In this document: one piece after another, positions 7,107 through 7,808 of the stretch
Position numbering within the stretch: the stretch's first letter is position 1
Layout: each line of letters starts with the position of its first letter
Translations under genes and position numbers: made by a program
Assembly: GCA_905215115.1 (NCBI GenBank)
Contig: CAJMOP010000094.1
Location: forward strand, 1-7,808
From: an uncultured bacterium
GTDB taxonomy: Bacteria > Actinomycetota > Coriobacteriia > Coriobacteriales > Coriobacteriaceae
DNA length: 7,808 nucleotides
Direction of reading: 5' to 3'
The notes under the pieces: model-generated
Database searches by the model: none
What the model was told of the DNA's origin: nothing
What the model saw: the letters and a program-made list of their open reading frames with translations, nothing else

Positions 7107-7141
7107 ACCTGCCAAAATAAACCTGTCCCTTTTTGGCAGGT
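7107..7141. repeat. 11-bp inverted repeat between divergent promoters
   Basis: ACCTGCCAAAA (7107-7117) and TTTTGGCAGGT (7131-7141) are perfect complements separated by 13 bases (taaacctgtccct). The arms end 3 bases from the HAD -10 box on one side and 4 bases from the candidate thiM -10 box on the other, so the repeat fills the promoter region of both genes. It may be an operator for a shared regulator. The GGGACAGGTTTA text inside it also resembles pieces of REP-like short repeats, so a repeat remnant is the alternative. Confidence 0.5.
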
Positions 7142-7145
7142 GCGC

Positions 7146-7151
7146 TAGTAT
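7146..7151 (+). promoter_or_regulatory. Possible -10 element for the thiM leader
   Basis: TAGTAT (then AGGGAACAA) lies about 18 bases before the TPP aptamer, which is where the promoter of a riboswitch leader should be. It matches four of six consensus bases. The -35 is not clear and would lie in the inverted repeat spacer. Confidence 0.4.
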
Positions 7152-7166
7152 AGGGAACAACAGATT

Positions 7167-7262
7167 CGATGCGGGAGTGCCGGCGGTGCAAACCACAAGG
7201 CTGAGAGGGCATGGGGCCCAATCCTTTGAACCTGTCAGTTAATGCTGGCGTAGGGAGCATGC
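7167..7262 (+). ncRNA. TPP riboswitch (thi-box)
   Basis: The conserved thi-box core is present in order: GGGAGTGCC, CTGAGA (7201-7206), TTTGAACCTG (about 7225-7234), a TCAG...CTGG stem and GCGTAGGGA (7248-7256). P1 is closed by ATGC (7169-7172) with GCAT (7257-7260). The RNA binds thiamine pyrophosphate. It is followed by an intrinsic terminator and then thiM, so high TPP should stop transcription before the gene. The small variable hairpin after CTGAGA is GGGC/GCCC with a 5-base loop. Confidence 0.95.
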
Positions 7263-7271
7263 CGCCTTTTT

Positions 7272-7303
7272 AGGGGCGCTGTCTATGCACAGCGCCCCTT
7301 TTC
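7272..7303 (+). terminator. Riboswitch-controlled terminator in the thiM leader
   Basis: An 11-bp perfect stem (AGGGGCGCTGT / ACAGCGCCCCT) with loop CTATGC is followed by TTTT. It sits 10-12 bases after the TPP aptamer and 22 bases before the thiM start, the usual place for the expression platform of a transcription-attenuating thi-box. Confidence 0.9.
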
Positions 7304-7304
7304 T

Positions 7305-7319
7305 ATGCCAAGGAGGCAT
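7305..7319 (+). promoter_or_regulatory. Shine-Dalgarno of thiM within a small hairpin
   Basis: AAGGAGG (7310-7316) is a near-perfect ribosome binding site eight bases before GTG 7325 and decides that start. The flanks ATGCC (7305-7309) and GGCAT (7315-7319) are complementary, so a 5-bp hairpin can hide part of the site. GGCATG (7315-7320) can also pair with CATGCC (7258-7263) at the 3' edge of the aptamer. Confidence 0.5.
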
Positions 7320-7324
7320 GTGCG

Positions 7325-7808
7325 GTGATCGATTCGGAACAGCTTAAGCAAAACGTGGTCAAGGCCGTGGAGGAGATTCGCGCCACCAATCCGATGGCGG
7401 GCTCCATCACCAACACGGTAACGATTGACTTTGTCGCCAACGCGCAGCTCGCCGTGGGCGGATCGGCCGCCATGGTCTATCTGCCCGACGAGGGCGAGGC
7501 GCTCGTTGCCGGCGGCGGCGCCATCTATCTCAACATGGGCACACTCTTCCCCATCTACGAGCAGACGATTCCCCGCGCGGCCAAGGCGGCACACGACGCC
7601 GGCAAGCCCTGGGTGCTCGATCCGGTGGGCCTGGGCATCGGCAGCCTGCGCACCCAACTGGTAAACGAACTCAAGCAGTACAAACCCGCCATCGTGCGCG
7701 GCAATGCCTCCGAGATTATCGCGCTCGCCGGCCTGTGGGGCCTTGAGGGCGAAGCGGCCGATCTGAGTCGCGTGCGCGGTGTCGATACCACCGACACGGT
7801 AGACGCCG
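7325..7808 (+). CDS. thiM: Hydroxyethylthiazole kinase (3' partial)
   Basis: ThiM phosphorylates 4-methyl-5-(2-hydroxyethyl)thiazole with ATP for thiamine salvage. The 161 visible residues cover about 60 percent of the usual 260-270. The motifs are SITNTVTIDFVANAQLAVGG (27-46), the GTLFP turn (72-76), LDPVGLGIGSLRT (98-110) and VRGNASEI (124-131); the last two are diagnostic for the family. The start is GTG 7325: no other in-frame start exists upstream, and AAGGAGG lies eight bases before it. The frame is open to the end of the window, so the catalytic C-terminal part is not seen. The TPP riboswitch in front confirms the assignment; thiamine phosphate synthase or HMP kinase genes probably follow outside the window. 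The first motif differs from the common HNITN form (see findings). Confidence 0.93.
   Translation, partial: MIDSEQLKQNVVKAVEEIRATNPMAGSITNTVTIDFVANAQLAVGGSAAMVYLPDEGEALVAGGGAIYLNMGTLFPIYEQTIPRAAKAAHDAGKPWVLDPVGLGIGSLRTQLVNELKQYKPAIVRGNASEIIALAGLWGLEGEAADLSRVRGVDTTDTVDA

Noticed and set aside
7318..7327. ATG at 7318 as the thiM start
   Set aside because: It is in another frame from the ThiM protein and too close to the Shine-Dalgarno sequence; GTG 7325 is in frame at the right spacing.

Overview
The window reads as GC-rich actinobacterial DNA. TACAAT-type -10 boxes, strong GGAGG-like ribosome binding sites, a LAXTG-type cell-wall sorting signal and the style of the proteins suggest a gut Coriobacteriia, most like Collinsella. 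That assignment is inference from protein style; there is no rRNA or other marker in the window.

Layout. Bases 1-1572 (+) hold most of a secreted, repeat-rich surface protein, with its start cut off by the window edge and a sortase-type anchor at its C-terminus, followed by a strong intrinsic terminator. Bases 1780-2445 (+) encode a small alpha/beta-hydrolase esterase that converges on a uracil permease gene (2505-3839, -); a shared, probably bidirectional terminator separates them. Upstream of the permease on the same strand are a stand-alone MetE catalytic-domain protein (3962-5095, -), a LysR-type regulator (5251-6147, -) and a Cof-like HAD phosphatase (6158-7066, -). The HAD and LysR genes are 10 bases apart and form an operon. 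The gap between the LysR gene and the MetE-like gene carries a near-textbook LysR-type operator (ATAG-N7-CTAT inside a 10-bp perfect dyad) and a second perfect 14-bp palindrome.

Divergent from the HAD gene is a TPP-riboswitch-controlled hydroxyethylthiazole kinase gene (thiM, 7325 to the right edge). Its leader has a complete thi-box aptamer, an intrinsic terminator and a small hairpin over the Shine-Dalgarno sequence. The kinase runs off the end of the window and probably begins a thiamine salvage operon.

Working model: the LysR protein probably controls the methyltransferase-like gene next to it (sulfur amino acid or methyl metabolism), the permease imports uracil from its own promoter, and thiM responds to thiamine pyrophosphate. 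I found no clear new multi-gene system. The least explained parts are the two operators at 5136-5206, the inverted repeat between the divergent HAD and thiM promoters, and the leader hairpin of the permease gene.
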